Below, in pieces: positions 32,508 to 44,200 of a stretch of DNA of 64,000 bases. The translations under genes and the position numbers were made by a program. Position 1 is the stretch's first letter; the number at the start of each line of letters is the position of its first letter. The notes beneath the pieces were generated by a model. It was not told where the DNA came from. It made no database searches and worked only from the letters and a program-made list of their open reading frames with translations. Source of the DNA: Bactericera cockerelli (Eukaryota; Arthropoda; Insecta; Hemiptera; Triozidae); NCBI GenBank assembly GCA_024516035.1, contig JAMCCL010000107.1, forward strand, positions 1 to 64,000. The letters are read 5' to 3'.

Positions 32508-32671
32508 TTTACTCCCTGTAACACATTCCGGTAGGAGTTTCGGAATTTGAGACGTGAGATTTCCAAGATGTACTCCCAGGGTTGCTGTATTTGGCCTCTC
32601 TAGTACTGTAGTACTACCTGAGTACCCTGGAGATGGATCACCAGAAACTGTCACGCGTTGGAAAAGACAAC
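32508..32671 (-). CDS. Candidate internal exon (54 codons), unrecognised
   Basis: On the minus strand an ATTTGCAG acceptor (AG at 32672-32673) is followed by a 164-bp open segment reading CLFQRVTVSGDPSPGYSGST, then TVLERPNTATLGVHLGNLTS, then QIPKLLPECVTGSK. The donor AAA|GTACGT has its GT at 32506-32507 and leaves the frame in phase 0. GC content and codon use are well above the surroundings. The frame would remain open into the adjacent SINE-A copy, so part of the signal could be an uncharacterised repeat. No domain is recognised and no companion exon was found. Confidence 0.25.
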
Positions 32672-32779
32672 CTGCAAATATTTGTCTTAGCGTTCCTCGT
32701 TTGCTGTTGTTCTGATAGTTTCACGAAGTATTTCCTTGTTTGTTTTTTACATTTTGTGATCATGTATCTTGCCGTTCCT

Positions 32780-32905
32780 TTCTCTTTCTCGGGCTATTGT
32801 TTTCCTTATTTTCTGTTTCACTCTTCCCATTTTTACTTTCTCTCTCTGTCTCTCTTCCTTTTTCCTCTCCCTCTCTCATTCCAACTCCTTATTATTGTGT
32901 ATCCC
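32780..32905. repeat. Pyrimidine-rich tract
   Basis: C/T-rich stretch on the plus strand. Three overlapping Ser/Phe/Leu-rich frames across it are artefacts. Confidence 0.6.
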
Positions 32906-33186
32906 TTACCTCTTTCTCTCCTTGTTGTCAGTAACAGTGCAAACTGCAACTTCTTAAGTTCGGTACCTACTACTTTTGAGAAGAAGAAAAAGGAGAATTG
33001 AAGAAATTAGCCCTATTAGGGTAGGTATTTACACTATCGAACGGCCCACCTCCCTGCTCACTAATCTGATTGCAAGCGCCTACTTTTTTTTCTTGCGTTT
33101 CTTCAAACTTTTAGCTCACATTCTACATCTCTTTTGTTCTTTTGCTTTTCTTCGCTGAGAATTTCCCATACTCGTATCAGTATAAA

Positions 33187-33381
33187 CCAGTATAAACAGA
33201 AAAGTGAGAAGTTGTATTAGATGTATATGAATATCAGAACATACCGGGAGAGCTGTTTCGAGCTTATTTGCTCTCATCAGCAGGTAACATTTCTGAATAT
33301 CCATGTCATCAACTAACCTCTCTATTTTAATCAGTATATACAGAAAAGTGAGAAGTTGTATTAGATGTATATGAATATCAG
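33187..33381 (+). repeat. 50-bp direct repeat with spacer
   Basis: CAGAAAAGTGAGAAGTTGTA, followed by TTAGATGTATATGAATATCA, occurs at 33197-33237 and again at 33341-33381. The ~100-bp spacer contains a CCGGGAGAGCTGTTTCGAG block. It may be a small duplicated unit. Confidence 0.75.
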
Positions 33382-33659
33382 ATTTCCACAGATTTCGTAT
33401 TTCCACAAAGTTTCTAATGTAATGTACATAGGTAATTTTATTAATGTATAGTCAAGAGACTATTGTTCTATAGGTAATTAGATTTTTTTGAGTATTTTTT
33501 TTGAATCGTTAAGAAAACTGATAACCGACAACTTTTTACTGCCATTGTAGTTTTCATGGACTTATGTAGTATGTACCAATATAATGTATCTAGATAAGTA
33601 CAACATAATATAGGTATGTAATTTCTTTCCTTTTTCCTGAAAGATAAAATTATCTAGTA

Positions 33660-33722
33660 CTTATAATAATTATAATTATTACTACTAGTAATAGTAGTAA
33701 TAATTACTAGTAATTATTACTA
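33660..33722. other. AT-rich palindrome
   Basis: TAATTATTACTACTAGTAAT, then AGTAGTAATAATTA and further ACTAGTAATTATTACTAC. Overlapping self-complementary segments. Confidence 0.7.
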
Positions 33723-34010
33723 CCTTTGGCTAGCTAGAGGTTTCAATTACCCACTAGTACTTGAAAAATGAGAATTCTAAATTCAACACGGATTTGATTT
33801 TAAACATTTCATGTATGACAGTGGAAAGTCATTTGCTGTAAGGTAGGAATGGGAGTACAGCAATTGTATTCATATGATTCAATGTAGCTGAAAACTTAAT
33901 TTATTTTAAGTTGAACTTCATTTCAGGCTCGGTGTTGTTTGAAACAAGACTTTTGATCTCTATTTATCTGGAAACCCACGGATCATTTACTTCTTTTATA
34001 GATCCTTAGT

Positions 34011-34208
34011 TTGAGTGTGCCAAAAAAGCCAGCATCTCGATGGATCGATTTCAAATGGTCATTTTCCAGTTTTTTTAGTCGGTGTAACATATTTTTTTCT
34101 TCAAATTACGGTGATAAGCCTTTCGTCCGCGTCGACGCCGACGCTCCCGTGGAAGTTGCTGACTTTTTCTTCCGAACTTTGCTAGAAATGAATACTAATA
34201 GAAACTAG
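34011..34208 (+). CDS. Weak candidate coding segment
   Basis: Open frame of 65 codons. Its second half (GDKPFVRVDADAPVEVADFF, then FRTLLEMNTN and a stop) is in a small GC-rich patch (34115-34155) and looks more protein-like than neighbouring frames. No clear splice acceptor was identified and no family is recognised. It is listed because it lies 0.8 kb upstream of the same-strand candidate exon at 35006. Confidence 0.15.
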   Translation: MSVPKKPASRWIDFKWSFSSFFSRCNIFFSSNYGDKPFVRVDADAPVEVADFFFRTLLEMNTNRN

Positions 34209-35005
34209 CATAAAATAACTTAATGAACCAAAAAGAAAGTGAGATTAATCTCTGGGAAAAATAGAAAATGCACATATTTATAACATCCTATTTACTTAAC
34301 AAAGAGAAATAGCAAATCTTGCAACAGTGTTATCCCAACACATACTTAACAGACTATAGGATTATATACACCCTGTAAATTTGCCAAAATATAATAACTA
34401 CTTGAAGTTGCTCCTGGCTTTATAACGTGAGAATCTGGTTCCGAATTCCAGAAGCCAAAAACCAATTAGCTGCTAGTGGTAGTCATAAAAAATTAGCTAG
34501 AATTTTTGCTGAACGATAAATACGTTAATATTAAGCTTTTATTAGATGCTAATACTCAACATGTCTCCCTTTGTAACATTCAGCTTTTTTTTTGCTTAGC
34601 GAAGAGACGTTATAGGCTGTATTTTAATGTAGGTACATTATTATTCATGAAACATTATAAAATATTGTGATATTTATTAAAGACTTACTTTACTTTCCGA
34701 GTCTGTTGCTGTCATCAAATCATATTCTGTTCTTTCAAGAATTTGCAAGCTCAGCAAAAAAGCTGCAAATCTATGCTAGAAGCAGCAGCAGGAGAATATT
34801 TGCCAGTATGAGGTCCACCACTTAATTACAGGTGACATTAGCTGTGGAGCAGTTAAGATGATGTTCTTCAACCTGTATTTTGTATTGAACAGCAATCACG
34901 TTTGTCATCATCTCTGTAACACTATCTGGACAAGTTAGTATTCTTTTATTATCTGGCTTTATTAAGATGACTCAAAGTACTCCACTTAAGGTATTTCTAT
35001 TTTAG

Positions 35006-35128
35006 GTCAAGTATTGAATTGGGTGTCCATATTTTCCACCGAAGAGCTCTCCGGGAATCGGGAGTAGACAAGACAGAATATGTAGATCCGACCCTTCGCA
35101 TAAAAGACACGTTTTCTAATAATAAATG
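35006..35128 (+). CDS. Candidate internal exon (40 codons), unrecognised
   Basis: A pyrimidine-rich acceptor, TATTTCTATTTTAG, precedes a 123-bp open segment reading SSIELGVHIFHRRALRESGV, then DKTEYVDPTLRIKDTFSNNK. It ends at a GTAGAG donor (GT at 35129). The frame closes with TAG immediately within the donor, so continued reading requires splicing. The composition is protein-like. No domain is recognised and no adjoining exon can be proven. Confidence 0.25.
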
Positions 35129-35437
35129 GTAGAGCAACTTGTCATCGTACATAAATGACATTGTATAATACCTACCTACATGTTTTCAGAATTTCTGTAA
35201 AGGAGTTGAAAGGGTCTTTAAAAGAAAAGAGAGAAGCAGGAGATAAATGGAAAAGAACGCTTACAAAAGTGAAAAGTCACATACAAAATGTAGCATGAGA
35301 AATTTCATAATTTGACAGAAGTAAACCCTAAGCTCCCTCATTAGGGTATCAATGACATACCCCCTCCTGGCTTGTCTCCTTGTATTATGATGTCAAACTC
35401 GTGACAAGATATGGAATGAAAGAATGGTAAACAAAAG

Positions 35438-35530
35438 GGGAATATTATTTCCCTTCCTTCGCACAGGGGAGTATTTCCTTCCCTGGAACAGGGGAGTATT
35501 ATTTCCCTTCTTATAGGGAAATTTTCTTCC
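35438..35530 (+). repeat. Short degenerate tandem repeat
   Basis: Three imperfect units of AGGGGAGTATTATTTCCCTTC, which is itself partly self-complementary (GGGAA..TTCCC). Confidence 0.7.
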
Positions 35531-36690
35531 CCCTACTTCCCTGGTCCCTAACCTTTCACCAGAAGGCAGATGTACTACACAGCACTCTGGAATGTTGATG
35601 CATGGGGGAAATTTTTGCTCTAATGTAGCAGACGTGACGCGCTGTTTTAGCGTTTCATTGTACTTTATTTACTATGTGTTATACATACAAGAGTAAGTAT
35701 TACTATTACTACTCACAAAATGTAGCTTTATGTATACCGAGAATACTACTTTGTGCAGACTGAAAGAAGAATTTCACGTTCTATGTTGCTATAGTATTTT
35801 CCATCTCTCCATGACACCATGTTAAACTAGAAATACTTTGTAGGTGGAGCACTTTTTGTTTCATTTGAGGCAAGCTAATAAAGTACAAAAGGTTCACATC
35901 AACATTTTCAATAGTAGTGTCCCATTTGTAATACCTATTTCTATACATGAAGGTAATTTAGTTTTTCACAATGTTTTCCTTAACTCAGCAGGGTTTTGCG
36001 GAAAATACGCCCTAGAAATAAAGGAGCTTATATTTGTTATTACAAATATATATTGCACCTGTTTTTGCTCCATTAAAAGTCCCTGTTAAACACAGCCTTC
36101 ACCTTAGCTACACCGGTCTCCCTAAACATCAGCCTCATACATATATTCTATGAGGCCTGCCATCACTAATCGAATTCTAATGAAAAGTCCAAATATTTGC
36201 TATTGTTATTGCCGTTCAAATTTCACTCGGTTGAAAGGAAAAGCTCTCCTGAGGGAGGTCCTATCGATAATTTTCACCAGGTTCATCAAAAATATTTCTC
36301 CTACAGAAATAGATCCCTTACTTTGAGTAAACTCTTTTAATTTGGAAGCGGAGAGTTTTGTTCAGGTGTTCTTAGAGAAAGACAGAGTCGGGGAGAATGA
36401 ATTAATACCTACAGCTTTTCTTACAGGGTCGTCTTGTCTTTCAGAAATGGTTTAAAATTAAAAAAAATAATGAGTGTTTCACATTCATCGAGTGCTAATT
36501 TCGTAGCCATGAAATAGGGGCTACTGTAGACGCTTTTGGTCTGTGTTGTAGCCTGCCCATTCCGTAGTATGCCTCCCCTCTGATGGGCGAGAAGTAACAC
36601 AATACTTCCCATTTAGATGCTGGGTCAACACGATCGCACCGGAAGGTATCCCTTACAAACAACTGGAACCAAATTTTGAATAGAAATTTT
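35531..36690. other. No gene recognised
   Basis: Unique sequence with unremarkable open frames. Confidence 0.4.
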
Positions 36691-36768
36691 TGACGGAGCG
36701 GGGGTTCGAACCCGGGACCTTCCGGATGGAAAGCGAGTGCTTAACCCCTGAGCTATTCGTGCGCGCTG
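36691..36768 (-). mobile_element. tRNA-like sequence (SINE head or tRNA pseudogene)
   Basis: Minus strand reads AATAGCTCAGGGGTTAAGCA (A box), CTCGCTTTCCATCCGGAAGG, then CCCGGGTTCGAACCCCCGC (B box and T arm). The A and B boxes are intact and properly spaced. The acceptor arms (GCGCACG versus CTCCGTC) do not pair, so this is not a functional tRNA gene. No second copy was seen in this window. Confidence 0.5.
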
Positions 36769-37127
36769 AACGTTACTTAATTAGAGCTTGCCTTTTGTAA
36801 TTCATAGACATAAGACACTAACAGCCGTATTTATGAACAGAAAACGCCATCTGAGCAATGTCTCAAACATGAAAAAATTATCTGTTGGTTTTTAGAGTCT
36901 AAATCGTCCAGAGATCCAATACTTAAACAACTGTAGGTGAAATGGTGTGTGAAAACATCTATAGACAAAATGACTGTTTGGTGTATTTATCCATCTCAAT
37001 TAAGTAGGTGTTTCTCAAGAAAACACTTCTTTCCTACTTAAGTATTTTCAAAGACCAAAACACAATATGACAGTATTTTTAAAAAGTACACTCAATTTTG
37101 AAGGAGAAAAATATGATATCACACCTT
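36769..37127. other. No feature recognised
   Basis: AT-rich unique sequence. Confidence 0.45.
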
Positions 37128-37206
37128 CTCTAACTCGCTTTTCTCATTTTTTGCTCAATACCTCCAGATTACAAGTCAGCCGCCTTATCCATCAAGCTAT
37201 ACTAGT
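37128..37206 (-). mobile_element. SINE family A, truncated copy next to fold-back
   Basis: Minus strand reads ATAGCTTGATGGATAAGGC, then GGCTGACTTGTAATCTGG, then a degraded B box. Only the head is clear. Its 5' end abuts the TA target of the FB1 copy at 37208. Confidence 0.5.
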
Positions 37207-37207
37207 A

Positions 37208-38064
37208 TACAGGGTGGGGCAAAAGTCTGGAAACCCCTGAATAACTTTCGAATGCCTTCTGCGGTAAACTTAAAATTTTGTACGGTAAACCGGACTAATA
37301 AGACCTTCTTCTAGAGTGGGGTCGATTTTTGGTACCGGCCCCCATGTCGGGGTCAGGGGGGCCAACTTCATTTTTTTAAATACGAACCCCCACTTTGGGA
37401 TACATTTTTGGAAAGGTCTTCAAATAAGAAATACATTGGTGCAAATTTTATTTTTTTAATATTATTTGTTTGCAAATGACGTCCAACTTTGTGTATGCAG
37501 TACAGTCTGGAAACCCCTGAATATCTTTCGAAAGGACTTTCTCAGTAAATTTAAAATTGTGTACGGTAATCCTTGGTAATTAGACCTTATATTAGAATTG
37601 GACCGATTTTTTTTACTGACCCCCATGTCGGGCCCAGGGAGGACAACTTCATTTTTTAAATACGAAACCCCACCTTGCGATACATTTTTGGAAAGGTCTA
37701 ATTACCCCGACTTACTGCGCACAATTTTAAATAACCTGAGAAAGCCCTTTCAAAAGATATTCAGGGGTTTCCAGACTTTACTGCATACACAAAGTTGGAC
37801 GCCATTTGCGAACAGTTTAATATTAAATAAATAAAATTTGCACCAATGTATTTCTTATTTAAAGACCTTTCCAAAAATGTATCGCAAGGTGGGGGTTCGT
37901 ATTTAAAAAAATGAAGTTGGCCCCCCTGGCCCCGACATGGGGGCCGGTAACAAAAATCGACCCGACTCTAAAAGAAGGTCTTATTAGCCCGGTTTACCTT
38001 ACAAAATTTTAATATTACCGAAGAAGCCATTCGAAAGTTATTCAGGGGTTTGCCCCACCCTGTA
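37208..38064. mobile_element. Fold-back element FB1, isolated copy 4 (857 bp)
   Basis: Same palindrome as at 647-1512, beginning TACAGGGTGGGGCAAAAGTC and ending GCCCCACCCTGTA, centred near 37635. The right arm lacks the TTCCAGACTT of the terminal module (GGGGTTTGCCCCACC at 38046). The flanks ATACTAG|TA and TA|GTATAGTAG differ from those of the array at 0.5-2.5 kb, so this is an independent insertion, which proves the unit transposes on its own. Confidence 0.85.
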
Positions 38065-38222
38065 GTATAGTAGTGCTTTATTTAGACTGTCGGCTTGAGA
38101 CAAGAAGTCCCATTACGCTACGCCATTACTACTGAGGTCCTTTGAATAAGAAATACAATACTTTCCTTAGTGTGGGATAAGAAAAATAAAATTTCCTTTA
38201 CAATACTCTGTCCTACAAGTCT

Positions 38223-38427
38223 GTCCCGGTAGCTCAGTGGTAAAGGCGGCACTCTATGAATCCCCTTGGATTTCGAACTCACGACCTCTGGAGGCTTTGG
38301 ATTCACAGAGACTTATATTAATAAAGTGCGATGGCAACTTATATTGGTGATTTAGCTCAGTGGTAAAGGCGGCACTCTGTGAATCCAGAGATGACAGAGG
38401 TCGTGGGTTCAAAACCCAGCCGGGACA
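38223..38427. repeat. Two tRNA-like units, one with an inverted 3' half
   Basis: Unit 1 starts GTCCCGGTAGCTCAGTGGTA and GGCGGCACTCTATGAATCC, then continues with the inverted complement of the expected 3' half (TTCGAACTCACGACCTCTG). Unit 2 (38349-38427) has TTTAGCTCAGTGGTAAAGGC, the same middle, then GAGGTCGTGGGTTC and AAAACCCAGCCGGGAC. The 5' end of unit 1 (GTCCCGG) pairs exactly with the 3' end of unit 2 (CCGGGAC), as a tRNA acceptor stem would. The ancestral form was a tRNA-like head with a B box GTGGGTTCAAAACCC. Neither unit alone folds as a complete tRNA. Confidence 0.55.
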
Positions 38428-39277
38428 TGACAAGTTATCCTCCTATTTGGGATTTTTACCACATAATAATATATCTTGAGCTTACTTCTGGAATATTTTT
38501 TTTTTAATAATTTGACGGAGTTAAAGCTCCATTTATTACAAAAAAAAATAAAAATTAAAATAAAAAAAAATAATGGGACTTTAATAGTCTTAATCGGGCA
38601 GTATAAATAAGGCGATATTATTATTATTATTATTATGACTCATTTAAACAGAAAAACACCATGTACTCACTGTATACTCTTAAAATGCGACATGACATTA
38701 TTAGTTCAACAAGAAGTGAGGCAGACTATATCGGTATTATTGAGACCAAAAGAAAGCGTGTTTACTTTTCAGCCCCTTCCCCCTTTTCAATTATACTTCA
38801 CGCAACCCTTCTCCCTCTTTTGTCATTATTTTCTTCCTCCCTCCATTTTATCTCCCTCTGTTTCCCAGTTCAACATCCTCATTCTGTTTTGTACATTTGC
38901 ATTAGTCTAAAAACTCTCATTTTAGCGAAGAAAAAAAATATTTCTATATTTTATTCATCCATTTTTTTCCTTTTCATCACTCTTATTATTAAAGAAAAAA
39001 AAACCTCTTTACATTTCATTCTCCGGTTCAGCATTTTTCTTCCGGTATGGTCCAATTTATTATAATAATCTGGTAACTTGTGTAGATGCCCGCTCATGGA
39101 AGATCCTACTTCCAATACCATCATCTCCAACAGTGGTGAGGTACCTAAACATTTATGTTTATCATTATAACTTTGAACTCCAATGATTAATTTTTTATCA
39201 CAGATAATAATGACAGAGATTTTTTAAATTAAATACTATTCTACTGATATGTACTCGTAGATACTAATAAATAGCTG
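38428..39277. other. No gene recognised; pyrimidine-rich patch and ATT tail
   Basis: AATAAGGCGATATTATTATT at 38607-38635 resembles a LINE/SINE 3' tail, and a related AATAAGGCGATATTA occurs at 56493. A C/T-rich patch spans 38770-38880. Confidence 0.4.
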
Positions 39278-39556
39278 TAGTCACTGTGGCAGAGCGAGTT
39301 AGCGCGCTAGGCATTGCACACATGGTGACCTGGGTTCGATTCCCAGCGGGGGGGATTTTTTCTGCTCTGTACTTGGATGTTCGGGGGTCCACTCATACCT
39401 CGTGAGGAAAAATGAGTAGCTGCTTTAATGTGAAGCAGCGACCAGTGGCAGAATCTTAGGCAAAAAAATAGTACAAGATATTGTAAATTAAAGTGGTAAA
39501 GTCCTATGATTCTGCGCTACCCACTAAAATTGTGACATAATAACACAAAGAAAAAA
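39278..39556 (+). mobile_element. tRNA-derived SINE, family B, copy 1
   Basis: It starts TAGTCACTGTGGCAGAGCGA with A box GAGTTAGCGCGCTAGG and B box GGGTTCGATTCCCAGC. The body includes CACTCATACCTCGTGAGGAA, GCGACCAGTGGCAGAATCTT and TATGATTCTGCGCTACCCAC, and the end is GTGACATAATAACACAAAG. It is about 97% identical by eye to 53411-53690 over the full length, so this is a recently active family. Confidence 0.8.
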
Positions 39557-39904
39557 GCATTACCTATTACCTACTAATAAATAGCAAGATGATAAACAAA
39601 CTTATACAAATAGGATTATGTTTCGATTGTTTTACACCCTGTATATTTTAAAAACAATGAAAGTAATACCTACACACCATACTAAAATAGTGAATTATAA
39701 ATGGGACTGCCATTATCATTTATTAATTATGTATATTCCGAGCAACAATACGGTTGAGATGAGAACATAATCATTGTTCTGATATTACAAAACACACTTT
39801 ATCCCAAACCATTATAATGGATCCGCCATTAGAAATCAACATAAATTCCATAGAATAGACAGTAGGTTTTCTACATTGTTGTCAAGCCTAGTAATAATTT
39901 GACA
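39557..39904. other. No gene recognised
   Basis: Contains an isolated TTTACACCCTGTATATTT at about 39633, a possible solo remnant of a CAGGGTG fold-back terminus. Confidence 0.4.
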
Positions 39905-40210
39905 TTACAGTGTTGGCTTTTTTAAGATTATCATGAGACCTCAGTCAGCAGTGTTGTCATTGAAACAATGTCATGAGACTTCTTGTCATTGCTAAAAATG
40001 ACATGAAACTTCCATCAACAGTGCTGTAAAAATGTCATGAGACTATGAACAGTATTGTCTTTTTTGAAATTGTAATGAGCTTGGAAGAAAGAAGGGGGAG
40101 CTCATGAGACTTTTCTCAACAGTGTTGTCAATGCTAAGAATGTACAATCAGACTTCAAGCAACAGTGTTGTCACTGCTAAGAAAGCATATCAACATCAAC
40201 AGTTTTAGAC
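39905..40210 (+). repeat. Degenerate ~50-bp tandem repeat
   Basis: Five to six diverged units combining TCATGAGACTTC, TCAACAGTGTTGTCA and TTGCTAAAAATG in the same order, with irregular spacing (about 45-75 bp). Old minisatellite or satellite fragment. Confidence 0.65.
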
Positions 40211-41063
40211 TGTCTAAAACTACCACGGTAAATGTTTATTTTTACGGTAGTACCACGCTACCACGTTCTTCTAACTTAAGTACAATGTGTGTTTAAAAAG
40301 AATACGGTACCTACTCTAAAAATAAAAAATAAATATAAAAAAACTTGCGATGCACATGTTTTCAAAAAAAAAAACTGCTTTGTTGATCTTTTAATCCGTT
40401 TTTCACACTTCGTAAATAGAAAGCGGATTTGTTTATTCCATGCCATCCATCGAACAAAAAGGTCGAATGTAGCCACAGGGTACTGGCATACTGAACTTAA
40501 TACCTTAGCAGAGAATGAACTTTCCTTCTTTTAAGCTTAAAGCATGGAAACCTACGTGAGAGAAAAAAAAAACATTAAAAAGCCATTATTGTTAATTAAT
40601 TTTGTATCTTACTTTCAGAAAGAAATGGGAATGGTATTAGATATAGAGGTATGTTTAATGTATAGTAGAGAGGAGCAATGGGATTATACTTACATAGCTT
40701 GGAAATGTAAAGGAAAAGTTTATTTTCACTTCATGTAATTTTTTTTAGCACTTTGGTTTTTCACAATTTAATTTGTTACTCTGCTTGCTTTCTCTATCTT
40801 TCGACTTTTTTCGCTCAAAGTTTCGCTAGTTCTCTTGCTCTCTATTTCTCTCTCATTTCTGGCTTTTCAAGAACACATTGAAACAGTAAAATTCTTTTGC
40901 ATAAAATCTTCGAATTCTGCTCTAGGCGCCTTCAAACGATACTACACTTACGTTGTGGCGATAAAAATCGGTAGAGTGGTCATGGTCATATTCATATTTC
41001 TGAGACGGTGGGGCTCGATACTTTCCGAAACAGTAAATGAAAGAAAAACGCACTATAATATTA
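40211..41063. other. No gene recognised
   Basis: AT-rich unique DNA. Overlapping opposite-strand frames at 40276-40534 show no motif. Confidence 0.4.
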
Positions 41064-41150
41064 CACTCTTTAGAGGAAGGTAACCACTAAGCGGAGTTAA
41101 TGCTAGCATTTTGTACCTCCCAACCTTAAGTTCGCCATTATTTTTGTTCT
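41064..41150 (-). mobile_element. SINE family C, 3' fragment
   Basis: ACACTCTTTAGAGGAAGGTA, then CCACTAAGCGGAGTTAATGC, then TTTTGTACCTCCCAACC matches the tail half of the SINE-C copies at 9411 and 16941. The tRNA-like head is missing. Confidence 0.5.
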
Positions 41151-41916
41151 CACTCGGCACGGTGACTTCAGACATAACAAAACATATTTACACAACCCGC
41201 TTTAGATTAAGATATAAGAGTGCCATTATTCCAATTAAGTGCCATTTAACAAAGGAAAAAATTCATCCTATGAGCTGAATCCGATCAAAACCAAAGATCT
41301 ACCTGGATTACCTGACTAACTCCTTGGCCACCTCAAAAACCAATGCATACTTTGGTATTTTAGAGGATAAAAAAAATCATTTTTGAGACACTTTCTTCAT
41401 TCCCTAATCTCTTTTGCCTTCCTTACTAACTAGAATATTGTGTATAACCGCGCCTGATTTCGAGGCAGTATTAAATCATAATAATGTTTGTATGCTTCTA
41501 TTTTTTACCATTATAAAACAAAAAAAAGGGTAAAAATGAACGTTATTTTCATAATAAAGAAATTGCTTGAGAGTTCTTTGGAAATTGAAGTATTCTTAAT
41601 TCATAAAAAATACATGTGCAATTTACATTTATAAATAAATAATATGGTACGTATATGTATTTCGCTTCGAAAGCAGGTATCAACCCAAGTTTACTTCATA
41701 GGTGGATTTCAACTGCTCCTTTTCATAGCAATTGCTCCGATTTTGATGCTTGCAGTTAATGCAGGCCTAAAGATAAATATTAACTAATTGCTCCTCTAGC
41801 AGAAAAAAAGTCACAAAAGCCATGAGATGAAACAATAGTCAAATACATTCCTGTAGTTGTGAACGATACTATGAAGTTGCAATGTCATTAACGGTCTGAT
41901 TTAATTGTTTGTTTAA
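41151..41916. other. No feature recognised
   Basis: AT-rich unique sequence. Confidence 0.45.
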
Positions 41917-42065
41917 CCGACCTCAGTAGCTTGATCGATAAGGCGGTGGACTTGTAACCTGGAGGTCGGTGGTTCAAGTTCCGGTTTCAGCGTAGATTTA
42001 GTAGAGCGAGTTTGAGTAGTTGTGGTATCACGAAAGTGATTAACACAAAATATGATAACTTTTTA
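41917..42065 (+). mobile_element. tRNA-derived SINE, family A (well preserved)
   Basis: CCGACCTCAGTAGCTTGATC starts the A-box region. It is followed by GGCGGTGGACTTGTAACC, B box GGTGGTTCAAGTTCCGG, then GCGTAGATTTAGTAGAGCGA and GTGGTATCACGAAAGTGATT, with end ACACAAAATATGATAAC. It serves as a good family reference in this window. Confidence 0.75.
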
Positions 42066-44196
42066 ATCGTTTGTTTAATTGGCCATTCTCTATTTTGTTT
42101 CTGGGTAAAGTTTTTTGTTAAATGCATGATGAAATCTGTCAATTAGCAATAACGCAATTGGGCTATAATATTTCAATCAATTATTTCAATGAATTTTAAT
42201 GCCAATTATGCATTTATTATTTAAGTTATCTCAATCTAACAGTTCACTTCACAATGGTGCAACCCAAATCACTTTTTTCCATGACTGTTTCAAACAAATC
42301 TTTCAATCCTGATGTTAATTCATTTGAACAGCAAGAGATACTTTGCGTGTTGAATAGTACCTTCAGTTACTGGTTCTTGTTGTTGTAGCCTCCTTCACTT
42401 ACTTCATTCAACCCATCAAGGTAACGAGTATAATTTCCCTCACACCACTGAACTAATAGAACCTTGATTAGATCCTAATCTCTGTTATCAGTATCTCCTC
42501 TAAAGTTTATTTAACACGACCGACATCATTATCACAGCCGAAACGGAAAAGAAGCGTTAGACAACCAGATAAGCAGAGCATATTTATTGTTTACGATCAA
42601 AAAAACTTTTATTTCTGCTTATTTTTCAGCCAATGTACAATGTACATAATAGACTGATATAATCCTTGATATTTTTTTTCATTTTTTTGTGACGGCTAAA
42701 AATTATGTTCAGAAGATAAAATTTTATTAAATAAAGAAAAACTTTTCGAATTTTTCTTCTCTTCATCTCACATTTTTATCTCGTTTACTTTCTCAATTGG
42801 AACAGAAGAAGAGTTAGTAATGTGTGAACTGTAATCAACAGGCTATTTAGATCTGTTGTATCGTATGGAGCTTCACTTGCAAAAGGTAGCTCGGATCTGA
42901 TTACTACTGATCTACATAAATATGTACTTTTGTCTATAATCTCAAATGATGTTCTTGATTGTTTCAAATACATATCCAATTAACTGATATTAATATGATT
43001 GTAAATTGTGTACCATTGATTCTCTCTTTTTTTTCATTCGATTCAAAATAACAATTTTATTATTTGTTCACTTCTTCTTTAAAAAAATGAGACTTATTTA
43101 TCACTTGGTGGAAGAAGTCTGCTGAAACGGATTCAAAATTTCATTACTTTTAGTTTTGAGATTCATTGAACACTAGGTTTTATTGTTTTCATTGTTATTT
43201 AAATTCATGTCAGTGAATTTCAACCTAGATTTTTCTACGAAAGCGAACCGAGCAAATATTGTGCCCACATCTAAAATGAAAAGTAATTTTCATATAACTT
43301 TTCCGTTCCTAAAAACTTCTTTATTTTACTCTGTCTGTTCTAAAAAGTTATTTTTTATTTTGCTTTATAGTTCCCGTAGGATATTTCAATGTTTTCTTTC
43401 TCTTTTTTAACACGTTCTCTTCTTTGCTGTCTAACTTCTAGAATCCACTTTTCTAGCAAAAAACATTTCAACAAGTATTAATTTTTTGCCTCTCATTTAC
43501 AACTCCTGGTATAATTTGAAATTAATTTTAGAACTTTAAGTTAATGTTAATTTTAGTAACATTGAGGTTTATCTTAGCCACACTTTTTGAAATTTATACC
43601 TTCACTTTTTTTGTTTACGTCACTCACTTCCGAGGAATATTCTTCTTTTACTAGCCCTCATCTCATCAATGAAATTATGAATAGGTCTTTTGTTCTTTTG
43701 TTACATTTACTACCTTGTTAACACATACCTATGTGTGTATTGTGTAATACTCTCACAAATTGACAAACATCATGTAGTTATTAGAATAAAGGTGGACCAA
43801 TTATATTCCTTTTAATAGGCAGTGTAGAAATTGCCTTTTCTTTTCTTTTTCATCAAACAATTAAGCTGCAATAATTGCAAAAACATCAAAATAATATAAA
43901 GCTTATGTTAAAAGTCTTCTACTTGGTTTGGGAAAAGTGAAAGATTTCCAAATTGCAGGAAATAGTATCATCTGATAATATTATGGTTATAATAGAAGGT
44001 TAAGTCGGTATAAATAGAAAGTGTCATTTTCAATTAAGTGAGAACATGAACCTTTACAGTTTGCAGGATTTCGTAAATGATGAAACCAAGGAGAAGGAAA
44101 GTCCTGAAGGATATGATAAAGACGTCAAGACGTTACTGCAGTAAATGAACTGTAAGATTGTAAGTTTGTGTTCTCGTGTCTGGGAAGAGTGACACA
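42066..44196. other. No gene recognised
   Basis: About 2.1 kb of AT-rich unique DNA. No transposon termini or tRNA-like boxes were seen. The open frames are short and unconvincing. Confidence 0.45.
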
Positions 44197-44200
44197 ATAT

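Noticed and set aside
36691..36768. Functional tRNA gene on the minus strand
   Set aside because: A and B boxes are present, but the acceptor arms do not pair and the anticodon arm is imperfect, so a tRNA-derived repeat is the better call.
41917..42065. tRNA genes at the family A, B and D SINE heads
   Set aside because: Multiple copies share non-tRNA bodies downstream and none folds into a complete cloverleaf. They are SINE heads.
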